Below are positions 45,071 through 57,034 of a stretch of DNA of 64,000 nt, in pieces. Both the position numbers and the translations under genes were made by a program. Source of the DNA: Yponomeuta sedellus. Lineage: Eukaryota > Arthropoda > Insecta > Lepidoptera > Yponomeutidae. Positions within the stretch are counted from its first letter, which is position 1; each line of letters starts with the position of its first letter. Below the pieces are notes generated by a model that saw nothing but the letters and a program-made list of their open reading frames with translations, did not search any database and was not told the DNA's origin. The stretch covers positions 7,924,285 to 7,988,284 of the forward strand of contig OW203730.1 in NCBI GenBank assembly GCA_934045075.1, in the 5' to 3' direction.

Positions 45071-45568
45071 CGTAGAGTTGAACTGGAGGAACAGTATTGC
45101 TCGACTCACAGATCACGCCTACCATGAAATAGAACACAAGCAGAGCGCATTAAAACAGAAAGAAAACTTGGAAAATTACGGAAAAGAAACGAACGAAGCA
45201 TTCAAAACTTTTCAGTTTGACGTTTTTTAAGTGTTGCCACTAATAGCAGAAAAAGTACTACCATTAGGTAAAAAATAATTTTATTTTCTGCTTAAACAAC
45301 ATTTTATTTAATACTAAGAGAGTATAAATTGTAATATTAAGTAATTAACAATTCACCAAAGTAAAAAAAACTGTACAAAATAATAAAATAGGGAAATAAT
45401 AGGCCATTACTTTTCTACCATGGGCAATTTAATTTCAGTTGCAGCCACACAACGATGAAGTCGTACTCTAGCCGTCCGCTAGATGGCTCTGTTTTTGAAA
45501 AAAATCACGATCATTATAAGTGTCCACAGCATGGGATAGATTGTACCACAAATGCGCTTCAAAAATGC
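45071..45568. other. unassigned
   Basis: It would contain the 5' end of the P-like element if that survives. No terminal inverted repeat was matched to the other side. Confidence 0.35.
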
Positions 45569-45610
45569 ACCAGTTTTGAGTCTACCCTGAAGGGTAGACT
45601 CAAAACTGGT
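45569..45610. repeat. Perfect 20-bp inverted repeat, 2-bp loop
   Basis: ACCAGTTTTGAGTCTACCCT at 45569-45588 mirrors 45591-45610. Confidence 0.92.
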
Positions 45611-46469
45611 AAATTGGCTCTCCTTATTCTGCCAGTCTAGACAGAATTTCTATACTTTGTAACTCTACGGGCTATATAGCAACCCAGAGAATGGAGCGCT
45701 CCCTTTAAAACACTTTTGCCAAAGAGCGTCCGCCATAGATCAAAGAGACAAAAGTATCCGACGAGGGCGGTATTACTCTTCGACTGTCAGGGACACCGCT
45801 GGGGATTCCAGTATAACGCTTTCCTATGCGGTAGCAGGCTTTGTACCTACCTGCAGATGAACGAAAGAATACAATGAGTCCCGGTAAATTTCGATAACAC
45901 CGATTAAAATTGATACTACATCTAAGGCATAGACCTTACTATAGTATATTAAATGTATAAATTTGTATGCCTCACAGGCAAAACATGTACTGTACCTCAC
46001 ACAAAAACAACACCTTGTTTAAACACAACACACATGTTTTGCATAAAACTCTGTATCTTTATCTTAAATGTAGTTTCAATGTAGTTTATAATATCGCATG
46101 AGGGCGGCTTAACTCTTTGCTTTAAAGGGAGAAGAGATCTGATCTCAGAAGAGATCTCAGATGTAAGTTTATTACACACCATGATAATAATAAATAATAA
46201 ATATTCATGGACATATTACACAGATCTCGTTAGCCCTATACTTAGTCTTTCAAACTTCAAACTTAAAAAAATAGTCTAAATATATGGCATTCTAATAACT
46301 TATTATAATCGCGTGTATCAAGGATATTTTAAACGTTCTTGATTAATATTGATTAATGCACTCAAACATAGATAAAACACTTTGTCCGACCTCTGAACTC
46401 GCCTTTGTGACAGTGAAATTATCTTTATTGCCAACAAAAACAAAATAAAGTACAGTAAATGAAAATTCG
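45611..46469. other. unassigned
   Basis: 46130-46160 has clustered GATCTGATCTCAG/GATCTCAGATG motifs, and 46202-46222 a scrap shared with the 20405 SINE. No gene. Confidence 0.35.
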
Positions 46470-46880
46470 TTGCAAATTCCTCACCAGAGGTCGTGGATTT
46501 GATTCCCAATGGGGCCCGTCATACATTTGTACAAATGGCCTTAGTCTTCTTGGTGTATTTTCATGTTTGTGGTGTCGTTACCCGGTTACCTTAGCACAAG
46601 GTGTTCGGAGCGAAGGTATATACCTAATAAGAAGGTATGTAATTGAAACCGCGAGTCTTAGTACATTTAAAACAAAACTGAAGCACAGATTAGATAATAG
46701 TTACTGAAGCGTAGTCTTCTTGTGATGGCACCATATGACGTTACTGATTTTTTTTATCCAGTTAATCAATAGGTAACTGACCTATAATTTACTTCATTAA
46801 ATTCCAATTAATTTTACAATGAAACATTGACATGTAATTTTATTATTATGAATAAAGTAATCTAATCTAATCTAATCAAA
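46470..46880 (+). repeat. tRNA-SINE head, then LINE-like 3' end
   Basis: B box GGTCGTGGATTTGATTCCCA with CATACATTTGT as in 10213-10370. A frame ending LSTFKTKLKHRLDNSY-stop at 46707 resembles C-termini of jockey/CR1-like proteins. It is followed by ATTATTATGAATAAAGTAAT and (CTAAT)n. Whether one element or two is unclear. Confidence 0.5.
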
Positions 46881-47189
46881 GGATCCTAGATTGGGACTAG
46901 GACCACTGATTGTGTTGTAAAATGATAATTATTATGAAATTCCTTTGATTGCGCTGTTTAATTTTTGCCCTATGTCTGTACGAAGATATAAAATGTCTAT
47001 GAAAGAAGGACCGTAGTTTAGTTTCAACTGCCATTAGTACTAAGCCATGCCAGTTCGCTCTGAATTAACATAGTCGATGGTGGAGCGAAGTAGCTTCGAT
47101 TCTAAGGGAACAGTTGGAAAATATCGACTTCAGAAACTAACTTAGTTTCATTTTCTTCCCACAAATGGGAAGAGGATGAAGGTTTTCTT
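46881..47189. other. unassigned
   Basis: Nothing recognised. Confidence 0.35.
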
Positions 47190-47408
47190 TACTAAGTAAG
47201 TGAGCGATATTTTTGAAATCAATATTATTACTATATTATTAAACACAAAAATGGTCAGAACGCTTGCTGTGAAAAGTTTAATTCATGTTTTTATGTATAA
47301 ACTAAGGCAACATTTGTCCGCATCATCGTGGGTTAACTGAAACAAAATACTATCTAGTATTATAAGCTCGCCTTTGTTGAAATTATGTTTTTAGTGCAAT
47401 AAAGAATT
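47190..47408 (+). repeat. LINE 3' region feeding the next array
   Basis: CTATCTAGTATTATAAGCTC and TTTAGTGCAATAAAGAATTT lead into (TTCA)n. Its upstream part (ATTATTAAACACAAAAATGG) is duplicated at 47700-47725. Confidence 0.6.
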
Positions 47409-47521
47409 TTCATTCATTCATTCGTTCGTTCGTTCGTTCGTTCGTTCGTTCGTTCGTTCGCTTGCTCGCTCGCTCGCTCGCTCACTCACTCACTCACTCA
47501 CTCATTCATTCATTCATTCAT
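47409..47521. repeat. Compound (ATTC/GTTC/GCTC/ACTC)n microsatellite
   Basis: Order: ATTC, GTTC, GCTC, ACTC, ATTC. The unit mutates stepwise and returns to the starting unit at the far edge. Confidence 0.95.
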
Positions 47522-47885
47522 AATCTTTGTGTTGCGAGGGATATCTGTCAGAATCGTGGCAAGTTGTTGAACCTGGTCTCTGCCTACCCCACCGGAAACA
47601 GGCGTGAGTGCCGGTGTTTGCCACTTAACGCGATAAAGTGACTTAAGTGAGTGAGAGATGTTTTCGAACTCATTATTATTAATGCCATTATTGTTACCAT
47701 ATTATTGAACACACGACTGGTCAAAACGCTTGCTGTCAAAATATTCTACTGTGTGTTTTTCTGCATAAATAAAGCTAATCTTTGTTTTGCGAAGGAGTTC
47801 TACCAGGAATCGTAGCTGACCCTGGTCTTTGCCTACTCCACCGGGAGCAGACGTAAGTACCAGTGTTAGCCACTTGCGAAGATAC
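47522..47885 (+). repeat. Two tandem LINE-tail fragments
   Basis: GTCAGAATCGTGGCAAG..CTCTGCCTACCCCACCGGAA and again CAGGAATCGTAGC..CTTTGCCTACTCCACCGGGA are sense relatives of the 3' end at 20103-20160, ~260 bp apart. Confidence 0.55.
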
Positions 47886-47944
47886 TGATGTTTCTCAGAA
47901 ACGCATAAGTCGCTGCATGTAGGCGCCGTACTAAGCGATTTTTA

Positions 47945-48085
47945 CGACGACCTCTGTGGCACAGCGGTAGCGCATTTAGCTGTATTGCGCATTTGAGGTC
48001 CTGAGTTTGAACCTCGTCTGGCGAAAAAAAATCACAGGTCTCCGTTGTTTGCATGTTTGTGATATCACTGTTTCTGGTTCCCACG
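47945..48085 (+). repeat. tRNA-SINE with head
   Basis: GACCTCTGTGGCACAGCGGT, B box relic GAGTTTGAACCTCG, then TTTGCATGTTTGTGATATCA and TTTCTGGTTCCCACGG. Confidence 0.7.
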
Positions 48086-48089
48086 GCAC

Positions 48090-48265
48090 AAAGTATCCTT
48101 AACGACTAGCATCTATCAACTACTTAGCGAGCCTCACAAAGCACGGAACCGCTTGAAAAAATGCCACTAGCGTTAGTCGTAGATGGTATCTCATCCATGC
48201 ACTGAACGCACCCTATGTTGCTTTACCTACGTGACCGTTTAAGATCACTCAGGCAGCCGGGGCTG
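48090..48265 (-). repeat. 5S-like SINE, diverged
   Basis: CGAGCCTCACAAAGCACGGA, AAAATGCCACTAGCGTTAGT and GCACCCTATGTTGCTTTACC in reverse. Confidence 0.55.
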
Positions 48266-48544
48266 CGAGCAGTTCGGCCTTGGAACAAGACAAAGTAATT
48301 CAGAGCAGCAACAATTTTACTTAGAAACAGTTAAACCACCGTCATATTAAAAGTTAACACCGCCCGCACGAAACTTCGCTCCATGCATATTCATGGCTGG
48401 GAAACTTCTACGGAACTTCTTGCCACGAAATTGTGATAACCGTTTTATAGCAATCCATCTTGCGAAGACGTTGGAGATTACAACGTGAACGTTGTCCGTC
48501 ATGTTTTAGGTAGGTACTTGTGGTACTTGTAGGGACTGACGTTA

Positions 48545-48660
48545 CGGTGACTGCGAGTCGCTGGATGTGGACGGCGCAAAACCGGGAAGCTTAGAAAACC
48601 ATGAGGTAGACCTAAGTCCCGCAGTAGACGTCAAATGGCTGATGATGAGGACGACATCTG
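48545..48660 (+). repeat. LINE 3' coding end
   Basis: AGGTAGACCTAAGTCCCGCA then GACGTCAAATGGCTGATGAT is the 'AVDVKWL' tail with a (GATGAT) end. Confidence 0.45.
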
Positions 48661-48714
48661 GCAACTCTACGAGTACTTATAAAAAGTTTGGGGCAGCCTA
48701 GTTCATCTATAATC

Positions 48715-48910
48715 TATCTTCTATAATATAAAAATGAATCGCTGAATGTGTTCATAAGCGCAAATCTCGAGAGCAGCCGAACCGATTTCGCTAATTCTTC
48801 TTTTAGAATATTCCTTGAAGTACGAGGATGGTTCTTACGGAGAGAAATAATAATAATAATAAGAATCTGCTGTTAGGCGGTACGAAGTTTGCAGGGTCAG
48901 CTGGTTGAAG
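48715..48910 (+). repeat. Dispersed repeat (GAACCGATTTCGCTAATTCT type)
   Basis: CTATAATATAAAAATGAATC, GCCGAACCGATTTCGCTAAT, GAAGTACGAGGATGGTTCTT and ACGAAGTTTGCAGGGTCAGC match a common moth repeat from memory. Confidence 0.55.
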
Positions 48911-49504
48911 ATAAATATATAATGCAGCCTTTATACACCAAACTGTAGGGCTTAGAGATCTCTTTTTATCACCACGAGAACCAAAATCGAAAATGGTGCT
49001 TCTGGGACAAAGATCGTTGTTTTCGCGACCAAGTAAGCAGTCCTTCCTATCTTGAGTATCGTTAATGTCGGAACTTTGCTTGATGGTGAGTATGTAAGGA
49101 CTAAATTAATTAAGATGCTCCCGTTAAACTTTGATGAGAGTACGACTTAATGTTTAGGTGGCTGTCACACCTGAAATGCTGTGTCGCACATTCTAACAAT
49201 TTTAATGATTGTAATAAAATGAGTACTTTTGATAAATGTGGTCTTCGGGTTTGAAAATTACGGACATTCAAGACATATGTTTTTATATCCTGTACCTAGT
49301 TTAAAAAAATATGGTCCTATTTACCTAAACGCGATTCCTTAAAACACTCGCTATGCTCCGAATTAACAACATAATTATATTCGCATATTAACAAGAATGT
49401 TAATATGCAAGTTAATCGACTTGTCAATATACAAGTAATAGTTAGAATAAACTACAAGTTGTAGTTTTATGAAATCGGTCCCTAACGTCGAAAGTTTGTG
49501 AATG
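48911..49504. other. unassigned
   Basis: No gene. 49372-49435 is AT-rich with scattered short repeats. Confidence 0.35.
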
Positions 49505-49602
49505 TGAAATGAAATGGAATGGAACGGAACGGAACGGAACGGAACGGACTGGAACGGAACGGAACGGAACGGAACGGAACGGAATGGAATGGAAAGAAAT
49601 GA
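49505..49602. repeat. Compound (GAAAT/GGAAT/GGAAC)n microsatellite
   Basis: GAAAT and GGAAT units lie at both edges and GGAAC in the core. Confidence 0.95.
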
Positions 49603-49880
49603 AAAGGTTTTATTCAAAGTAGCGCAGAAGCTGCGGCTTAATGAACGTTACAATTCAAACTAGGTGTCCATTTCAAAATCTAGATCATTTTGGAGAAAAA
49701 AACTCCAAACTTAGTCTTTTCAAAGTCCTTAATTAACATAGTTTACATAATTATTATAAAACATAGAACTCATACATTGTACTGGCTTTAATTCCAGACC
49801 TCATTGTCATCTAGATAATCCTTTATGTTATAGTAGCCCTTTTGGCACAAAGTGTGCTTAACATATTTTTGAACCGCGAT
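49603..49880 (-). repeat. LINE 3' UTR (TTTGAATAAAACCTTTTCA end)
   Basis: The minus strand ends CTACTTTGAATAAAACCTTT then the pentanucleotide array. It shares GTCTTTTCAAAGTCCTTAAT and CATAGAACTCA..GGCTTTAATTCC with 54370-54620. Confidence 0.65.
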
Positions 49881-49904
49881 TCAGGCAAGCTTAATATGTA
49901 TATT

Positions 49905-50105
49905 TGTTTATGTTATAAACATACACAAGCTTGTGTATGTTTGTTACTTCTTCGCGTCTAAGCGACTGGAGCGATTTTAATAAAATTCGATATGGAGTTA
50001 GCTGACACCCTGGATTAACACATAGGCTACGTTTTACTGCGTGAAAAAATCTTATTCCCGTGGAAAAATCCATAAACCACGGGTAAAAATAGGAAAGTAA
50101 AAATC
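49905..50105 (-). repeat. Dispersed repeat K, reversed
   Basis: Contains TAAAATTCGATATGGAGTTA and CACCCTGGATTAACACATAG. The palindrome AAACATACACAAG/CTTGTGTATGTTT lies at 49917-49942. Confidence 0.6.
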
Positions 50106-50365
50106 GTTTATTTCCAGAACATGGGTACAAAAGTTCTTAAAAAGAGGGTCAACATCCATCATGAACTACCGACTGGTGTGCAAAGATGTTACATAAATTA
50201 GTCTTAATAATACAAATAATTAATTCCACGTAATAAAATTAACAGGTACTTAGCTATTTACAATAATTGAAATAAAATAACAAAAATTAAATGTCCGAGT
50301 AAAAATTTGATCACAGTAAAATAGTACCTAATCATTTAAATTCTTTATAATACATTTTTCCAATC
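50106..50365. other. unassigned
   Basis: AT-rich. Confidence 0.35.
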
Positions 50366-50435
50366 AAAAACTGTGATAGTCTCTTTTTTAATATGGGTGA
50401 TTACCCATATTAAAAAAGAGACTATCACAGTTTTT
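50366..50435. repeat. Perfect 33-bp inverted repeat, 4-bp loop
   Basis: Arms 50366-50398 and 50403-50435 are exact reverse complements; loop GATT. Confidence 0.95.
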
Positions 50436-50544
50436 AAATCCTTAAATACGTCGGTTAGATGGTTATATATTCTAATGGCCATAAAGAAGGAATTGTTTTT
50501 GTATGACGTGCGGTAACAACGCGGGGCACTATAAAGTGGCTTCT

Positions 50545-50652
50545 TCTTCAGGCTATATTAGTCCAGTGCAGGACATAGCCCTCCCCTAATGCGCGCCATA
50601 GCACAAGGTTGTGCCATCATTGGGGGTAATGCCCATAATCCCCACGCTGTAT
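50545..50652 (+). repeat. Dispersed repeat Z, partial
   Basis: CTTCTTCAGGCTATATTAG to ATGCCCATAATCCCCACGCT. Confidence 0.7.
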
Positions 50653-52284
50653 AAAGTGGCTAGTATACAATAAAGTGTTTTCTATCTATGCATATAAAGT
50701 CTTAGGATTGCTACAAACTTTGTTGAATAATCAATTTAATCAATATGGCGGGATAGAATTCTTAATTGAATTACATAATAATTCTAGGACGGACAAGTGA
50801 TTGTGTTGTATGGAAGTTTTAATTGAATTATTAATTTTTAGTTGAATTGTTATTAGTTAAGAAACTTTAGTTTATTTCGACGGAGTGTGTTTATAAAAAA
50901 AACCGTTAATTCAGCGTATTGTGTTGGCGGGTCAGAACGGAAATGTTTCTACAAAAGTGTTTTTTGTTTAAAACGCAATTACCTAGTATCTAATCCAATC
51001 AAGACTTCTAACCCGCTCAAAACTTTTGGAATTGATTATTCAACAAAGGTTGCAGCAATCCTTAGAATTTACTGTCCAACTTTACAAGAACCACATAAAT
51101 TATTATCGAAGGTAGAGAACCATTAAAATTTGTTGGTAGTCTACTCTACAGTGTGCTTTCAACTAAAAATGTGCTGTCTTTTAGGCTGCACAGTTTTAAT
51201 TTTGCTGATAATCAGCGAGGACTTATATGCCCTCAGAATAATATTTTCAATAACCTTAAGATTTTATTTTACTACAAAAATGCTTACTTCTGAAAAAGGT
51301 TTTATGACAAGTTTTTGTTTATTTTTCACAATAGCACGCGTTTGTCGTTTATTTCTTGATTAGATCACACAAAAGGCACAAATTAAAACAAAAAATAAGT
51401 ATTTACTGACCTTTTTTTTTTTATTTTCTCACTTTTATCTGCCGTAGAATGGCCGGAAATAAAATATATTTTTAGAATTCAGGTAGTATCAAATTGTCAT
51501 AGTAAATTATTACCTATTGTTTATTATAATAATGTTATTACTGTATTTACAGATTTATAATAAGGCGAATAAAATTAATAAAATTTCACTCACCACTGCT
51601 AAAATTATTTCAAAGCATTTGTCTATTCCAACAATGGACAATGCAAAAAAAAACAATTTTTGTCGCATTGTGCATTATTTAATATCACAAGTAGAAGCCC
51701 CCTACGTAAGGGCGTTTATATTCGAATTTGCCTAAGCTCATAGGAGTGGCTCGTTGCTAAACAAAAGGCCGCGCACAGGAAGATTTATGAACAATTCACG
51801 GCGCAATGATATGGGGGTATCTATTCAAATGGCGCTGTGTATGGCACGCAGATTTGATGTAGGTTGCCACTGGCGTTAATGCCACATAAATTTGCCATAC
51901 GGAGATTGAGGAGCTTAGGATTTCGCGATCTCTGAGACCCGTCATAATTGTACCAAGTGGCAAACTCGGGAAGGATAGACCTACCCCTCCAAGATACAGG
52001 CGTGAGTTTTTAGCTGCCAGTAACATTAGACACAAAATCTTTTTCACTCGTGTTACGTAGGGAAAACTGATACTAGGGAAACCCTGCCAACTTTTCCAGT
52101 ACACAAGGAATATAATGTACGTGAAATCAAATCAAATTAAATTATTTATTTTGACACAAACTCACATGACATACTGTTACATAGACCTAAAACTAAATGA
52201 CATTTTTTTTGCAAGCAGTACCACGTCTGAATCACCTCACCTATTTAGTTTGGATATTTGTTGCTATCAAAAGCAACAACGCAG
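50653..52284. other. unassigned, ~1.6 kb
   Basis: Several 70-100-codon frames (50887-51363, 51517-51735, 51796-52104 minus) lack domains and have AT-driven composition. Not called. Confidence 0.35.
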
Positions 52285-52480
52285 CAGTTGGTGCCGGCTG
52301 CCGTCGATAGATGGCATTCGTTAAGCCAAGTCAGAGGCCTTAGGGCGGCTTGAAAACTTCTGAGACTAAGACCAGCCACTAGTCTTACAAGCCTCTACCA
52401 ATCCGAACTTGGTGGAGTATGGATTATATCTTCCTCAGGGAAGAGACAATCGCCCCTCGGCGGGGACGTAATGCGTTGAT
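52285..52480 (+). repeat. 5S-like SINE, subfamily 2
   Basis: TTGGTGCCGGCTGCCGTCGA, AAGTCAGAGGCCTTAGGGCG, TTCCTCAGGGAAGAGACAAT. Confidence 0.6.
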
Positions 52481-53393
52481 GATGAAACGCAACAAACGCA
52501 ATGTAGGTGAAATATGTTTTCAACGTATCTCTTCTTTCATAAGCTCAGTGGACGTAAAGGTACTCAACACAAACGTTGATGTATGGCTCAGTCCCGAATA
52601 CACAAACCAGGAGATCACCGCATCAGTTTCGATTCAGTAGAGTCGAATAGAAAACGTGCGCCATGACAACTTATTGATGATTCTATGGTAATATTTATTG
52701 CAAGTGATAAGGGAAAGCCCGATGCGAATTGAAAACATCTCTTGAGAAAATACCTTATCCCCTTTTCTGATCGTAAATCTTTTGGTCGGGTTTCTTTGGA
52801 CGCGCTATTTGGATAGTTTAAAAAATCTAGTTATTACCTTTGTTTTATTGGTATGCCTGCCTAAAACTGCGTAGTGGATTAATTGGAAGAGGATGCGTAA
52901 TGATAAGCCTCCTACACGTATGCAACTAAAGTCTGAAACTATTCGCTAGGTGCCGTTTGGAGCGGTGTAATATATTTTCTAGAGTAGAAGCGTGGACACT
53001 GACTATGTTGGTTGTATACATTGTTTTATTTTGTGGTATTTATGGGTACTATAATGTGTATGAGTACTCGAAAACTGTAATGTTTTTAATAGATTTTTCG
53101 AAAATTGTTAAGATTTGATCAGAGAATAATACTTTTCTGTTTTGATTAGATTCTGATTGTAATCCACTGACCACCGTTGCATGGTTTCGGAGCAAAGGTT
53201 TCAACTTTTGCCCGAAATTATATATTTTTGTTGGAGACCCTGCAGTAATACAGTTAATACTAGTACGGAGGGTGGTGGACCTTTTCTTGCATGAAACTAT
53301 AATAGTTACGGCTTATCTTTGTACCATGTAAATGTTGAACAAGCGAAATAAAATTTAATTTCATTCATTTCATGTAAGTTTTTTTTTGGGATA
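52481..53393. other. unassigned
   Basis: Ends with AATAAAATTTAATTTCATTC near 53348, a LINE-like 3' end. Otherwise nothing. Confidence 0.35.
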
Positions 53394-53430
53394 TACCTAA
53401 TTACCTTGTACTAGGTAATTAGGTACATCA
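53394..53430. repeat. Inverted repeat TACCTAATTACCT/AGGTAATTAGGTA
   Basis: 13-bp exact arms around TGTACT. Confidence 0.85.
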
Positions 53431-53454
53431 GAAAAAAAACTTTGGCCTTCCCAT

Positions 53455-53515
53455 CTACGTAATGTGAAAGAGGAAGAGGCCCGTGCCCCAGCAGTGGACA
53501 TACAAAGGATTGATA
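53455..53515 (+). repeat. 5S-like SINE, 3' end
   Basis: GAGGCCCGTGCCCCAGCAGT then GGACATACAAAGGATTGATA. Confidence 0.6.
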
Positions 53516-53702
53516 TCAAAACACGAACGGGGCCCAGTTTCATAAGACTACAATTGGTATTTTACTACGAAGACTCTCAACTTCTTAACATGCGGGTTTA
53601 GTCACTTTGCAATGCACATCGAATTTTCATAGTTAACGATACAAAAAAGTTTTATGAAACAGGCAGGACCATCAGAAAGACATTATTACGAATATAAGGA
53701 CT

Positions 53703-53940
53703 TCGATATCAACCCTTGTATGTCCAACCCTTGTCCCTACTGCTGGGGCACGTGTCTCTTCTTGAATCGCAGAAAGGTTAGGCCATACTCCACCAAGGGG
53801 GCCAAGTCCAGGTTGGTGAAGTAAGACCTTACTTTCAGAAGTTACAAAGCGGCACATAAGTCCTATGACATGGCTTAACGACTGTCAATTCATTACAGCC
53901 GGCACCAACAACGGCTTAGCGTGCCTTGCGAAGCACGGAC
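53703..53940 (-). repeat. 5S-like SINE, 3' two thirds
   Basis: TATCAACCCTTGTATGTCC, CACCAAGGGGGCCAAGTCCA, CTTAGCGTGCCTTGCGAAGC. Confidence 0.7.
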
Positions 53941-54369
53941 TAAAAGCCAAACAACTATTGCCCTGTTATTCACATATTACATTCGTGTAGCTCTGCTCAA
54001 CTCGATCGTGGGTAGCCTGACCTGTCTTAGCCGAGTTCCGAACTATCACAAAGCATATATCACGGCGTGTGCGTGTGTGCTATGTACTTTCTAAGCCAGA
54101 ACGTGACTAGACGAATAAACACAAAGGCCTTCAAGTGATAAGGGTCACATTAATATCCTCGCCCCAAAAAAAGCCCTCTATACGGCTTTCGCAGACAAAA
54201 AGCCAAAAGCTTTTTAACTGTTCCTTTTTGTTTTCCACCTCACGTTTTCAAATGTTTGTTTTTTGTCGCGATATATTTTAAGTATATTTTGGCTGTGTTT
54301 TTATGTGTGTTGATCGTATGCTTGGCTATGACTCCCTACTGTGACTTGGAGTTTTCAATTAGAATAAAA
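53941..54369. other. unassigned
   Basis: No gene or repeat seen. Confidence 0.35.
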
Positions 54370-54620
54370 TAGAAACATAACTGTTTCAATCAGCACAGAA
54401 ACTGCGATTTAATTAACGTTACAAGTTAAACTATCTGTAAATTAAAAAATGTTGATATCTTTGGAGATAAAGTGGCCAAAAAAATTCCAAACAGATAGTC
54501 TTTTCAAAGTCCTTAATTAAAGATGTTTACGTAATTGTTTATTCTACAACATAGAACTCAAGCATGGTACTGGTTTTAATTCCGGACATCAGTGTCTTTC
54601 AAATAATATTTTCTGTATGT
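54370..54620 (-). repeat. LINE 3' UTR, relative of 49603-49880
   Basis: GTCTTTTCAAAGTCCTTAAT and AACATAGAACTCAAGC are shared in order; the microsatellite tail is absent here. Confidence 0.6.
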
Positions 54621-55294
54621 GATGACCTTGCATGGCGATTATGATGACAAGTGATTTTGTTGTGTTGAATTTTGAATTTATAACACCTGCATTTTTTTTC
54701 CTCAAACTCGCCTTATATTCAATTTCTTGGTTTGACTTATTTTTGGTGTTCATATTTTTGTTTGTCTACATGCGAATAATTTACTTTGTTTCCTTTGTGC
54801 TTTTTAGCACACACATAATCTTATGTGTGTGCGTGCGAGCAGATGCAAAAATATTTCCTTCTGTGAACTTTTATTGTTGTGAAGCGTTATTACTCGCAAT
54901 TTTTATTCTCAATATTTAAAAACTATCAAAATATCTCTCCAGGTAAATATAACACGGGCAGAAATCATTTTCCTTTAACGACTAAATAACTTAGTATTAT
55001 ATCAAGTTTTGGTTCCCAAGAATATTACCACGGCCTTTGATTTATCTTCTGAAAAAGTTTGAAAACAATATGGTTTCTTGAAACTTTAGGGTCCGAACAA
55101 CTTCTGAAAAAGTAAGTTATGATGACAATATTATTCTTTACCGCCTTTAAAATGGAGGTAAGTATGTGTTATCTTATTTTTACGGTTAGTGAAAAGTGTG
55201 GTGTGAAAATGAAATCAAAACTACACATTATGGAAGAACTACTTTGATTTCTTAGGTGTACTACATACACTGCACAAATATATTTTTTTATGTA
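54621..55294. other. unassigned
   Basis: A 95-codon hydrophobic frame (54632-54919) reflects T-rich DNA. Confidence 0.35.
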
Positions 55295-55411
55295 GCCTAT
55301 ATATAGTCCACTGCAGGATACAAGCCATCTCTCAGAAAGAGAGAGTATGAGCTTAATTATCACGAGTGCCCACCGAGGATCGACAATTTCAAACGCTGAG
55401 GTAAATGAATA
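55295..55411 (-). repeat. tRNA-SINE type B, 3' module
   Basis: TAGCCTATATATAGTCCACT, CTCAGAAAGAGAGAGTATGA and CAATTTCAAACGCTGAGGTA in reverse. Confidence 0.6.
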
Positions 55412-55592
55412 CCTAAGATACTCAGGTGTTACAAGTGAAAGTTACTTAGAAACCGAACGTAACTTAAGTAATACTGTGACAAAATTGTGTCTAAAGCATG
55501 ACCTAAGATACTAAAGTGTCAGAATTAAACGTTAGTTAGAAAACGAACGTAACTTAAGTAATACTGTGACTAAGTTGTGGTCTAAAGCATGT
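55412..55592. repeat. ~90-bp imperfect tandem duplication
   Basis: CCTAAGATACT ... CGAACGTAACTTAAGTAATA ... TCTAAAGCATG occurs at 55412 and 55502 with several differences. Confidence 0.9.
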
Positions 55593-55629
55593 ACACACAT
55601 GTTCGCCACATGTAAAGTTGAGTATCTTA

Positions 55630-55785
55630 ATCATCATTAACCCATTATGTCCCAACCGAGGCGCACGGGACTCTTCCCTAAGGAAGGTATAGGCCATACT
55701 CCACCACGAGGGCCACGTCCGGATGGTCTTACTGTCAGAAGTTTTCAAGCCGCCCTAATGCCTCTGACTTGGCTTAACGAGTATC
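55630..55785 (-). repeat. 5S-like SINE, subfamily 2
   Basis: CATTAACCCATTATGTCCCA, CTAAGGAAGGTATAGGCCAT, CCGCCCTAATGCCTCTGACT. Confidence 0.6.
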
Positions 55786-56329
55786 TTAATAAATATAAAA
55801 TAATATGGATATGTAAGCGTTAAGAGAAAACCACACAATTCTGACAATTTAAGATATTGGCTGAGCATCTCTTAGCATTATGCATATTACGCTCTTTAAA
55901 GATATCGACATCCACAACTTCGTTCTAAAGTATATACATTCTTATTATCAGATTATAGTGTCATGATTTTTCATGATATATCAAATTTTATACGTAACTG
56001 TTATCGAATAAAGTAAAATTCATAATGATAGTTGCATCAGCCACCATGTCATTGAAGAATTATTGATTGTGGGTATGTACACATTAAATTGACAAGCAAA
56101 AACATACTAAAAATATTGGAGGGTAGTTTTAAAAAAGAAAAGGGAAACTGAGTGGGGTTTGAAAGTGGCTTCACGTCGGACGCTAGCGGCGGGGAGCCAT
56201 TGCATTCCCGAATACGGTGCTGATCGGATCTCCTGAATAAACTTCATATTTATAGTATGCTGTGTTACTTTTAAAACACATTCAAATTTAATTGCACATA
56301 ACTTGGTAAACAAAGTGCTTACATAAGTG
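55786..56329. other. unassigned
   Basis: No gene seen. Confidence 0.35.
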
Positions 56330-56500
56330 AATACATGCCTGCACTGGGTATCGACCCTGGATCTCTCGGTTCCATTGTCCTTTGTTCTAGCCACTGGGCT
56401 ACCGTCGCTCTAATTAAGTAGGTAGTAATTAAACCCGTGTTCTCCCTGAAAGAAGGCTTGTGCCTTGCAGTGGGACGTTTATAGGCTGCAAAAAATATCA
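56330..56500 (-). repeat. tRNA-SINE head beside an opposite type-B tail
   Basis: Minus head AGCGACGGTAGCCCAGTGGC with B box GGGTCGATACCCAG. The adjacent GAAAGAAGGCTTGTGCCTTG..GGGACGTTTATAGGCTGC is in + orientation. Confidence 0.6.
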
Positions 56501-57034
56501 AGGATCAGAGATAAAAATAGCCTTTCTGATCCCACATAAAAGCCGCATAACACGCCCGCAAATGATTTATTGTATCCGCGGTCTGTTTGTGAAGATTCGC
56601 GGTAGCAAAAACAAACTATCGGGATCCCGGTTATCGCCCAAACGAGTATGCTCTGACCGCACAGAATGAACTCTGAAATTGAGATTGCTGTTTTAAAACT
56701 TCTTTTGCAACGCTGCATAATGAATGTTTGGTGTATTTCAGTTTTTCTTGAAAGTTCTCTTCGCTGTGAATAAAAAACTCTGCTAATATCACAATAAATT
56801 CTGCTAAGATCTGATTGATTTTTTATTTACGTTTTGAGAGCTTTGTGAGGGTGTCAAAAAAGTTTTTTTTGTTATCAATGCGTAAAAAAATTATTTGTGG
56901 AGAAAATTGTTCAGTTTAATCAAATAATTGTGATGCAGTTTAGCATATACATACATAGACCTACGTCTATATCTGGCAGGAGCACACAGATACCAAGGTT
57001 TGCGAGTTCGTGAAAATGTGAAATCGTGAAAAAT
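56501..57034. other. unassigned
   Basis: AT-rich. Confidence 0.35.

Noticed and set aside
50887..51363. Two adjacent ~78-codon frames as a small gene
   Set aside because: AT-driven composition, no recognisable domain and no supporting signals.
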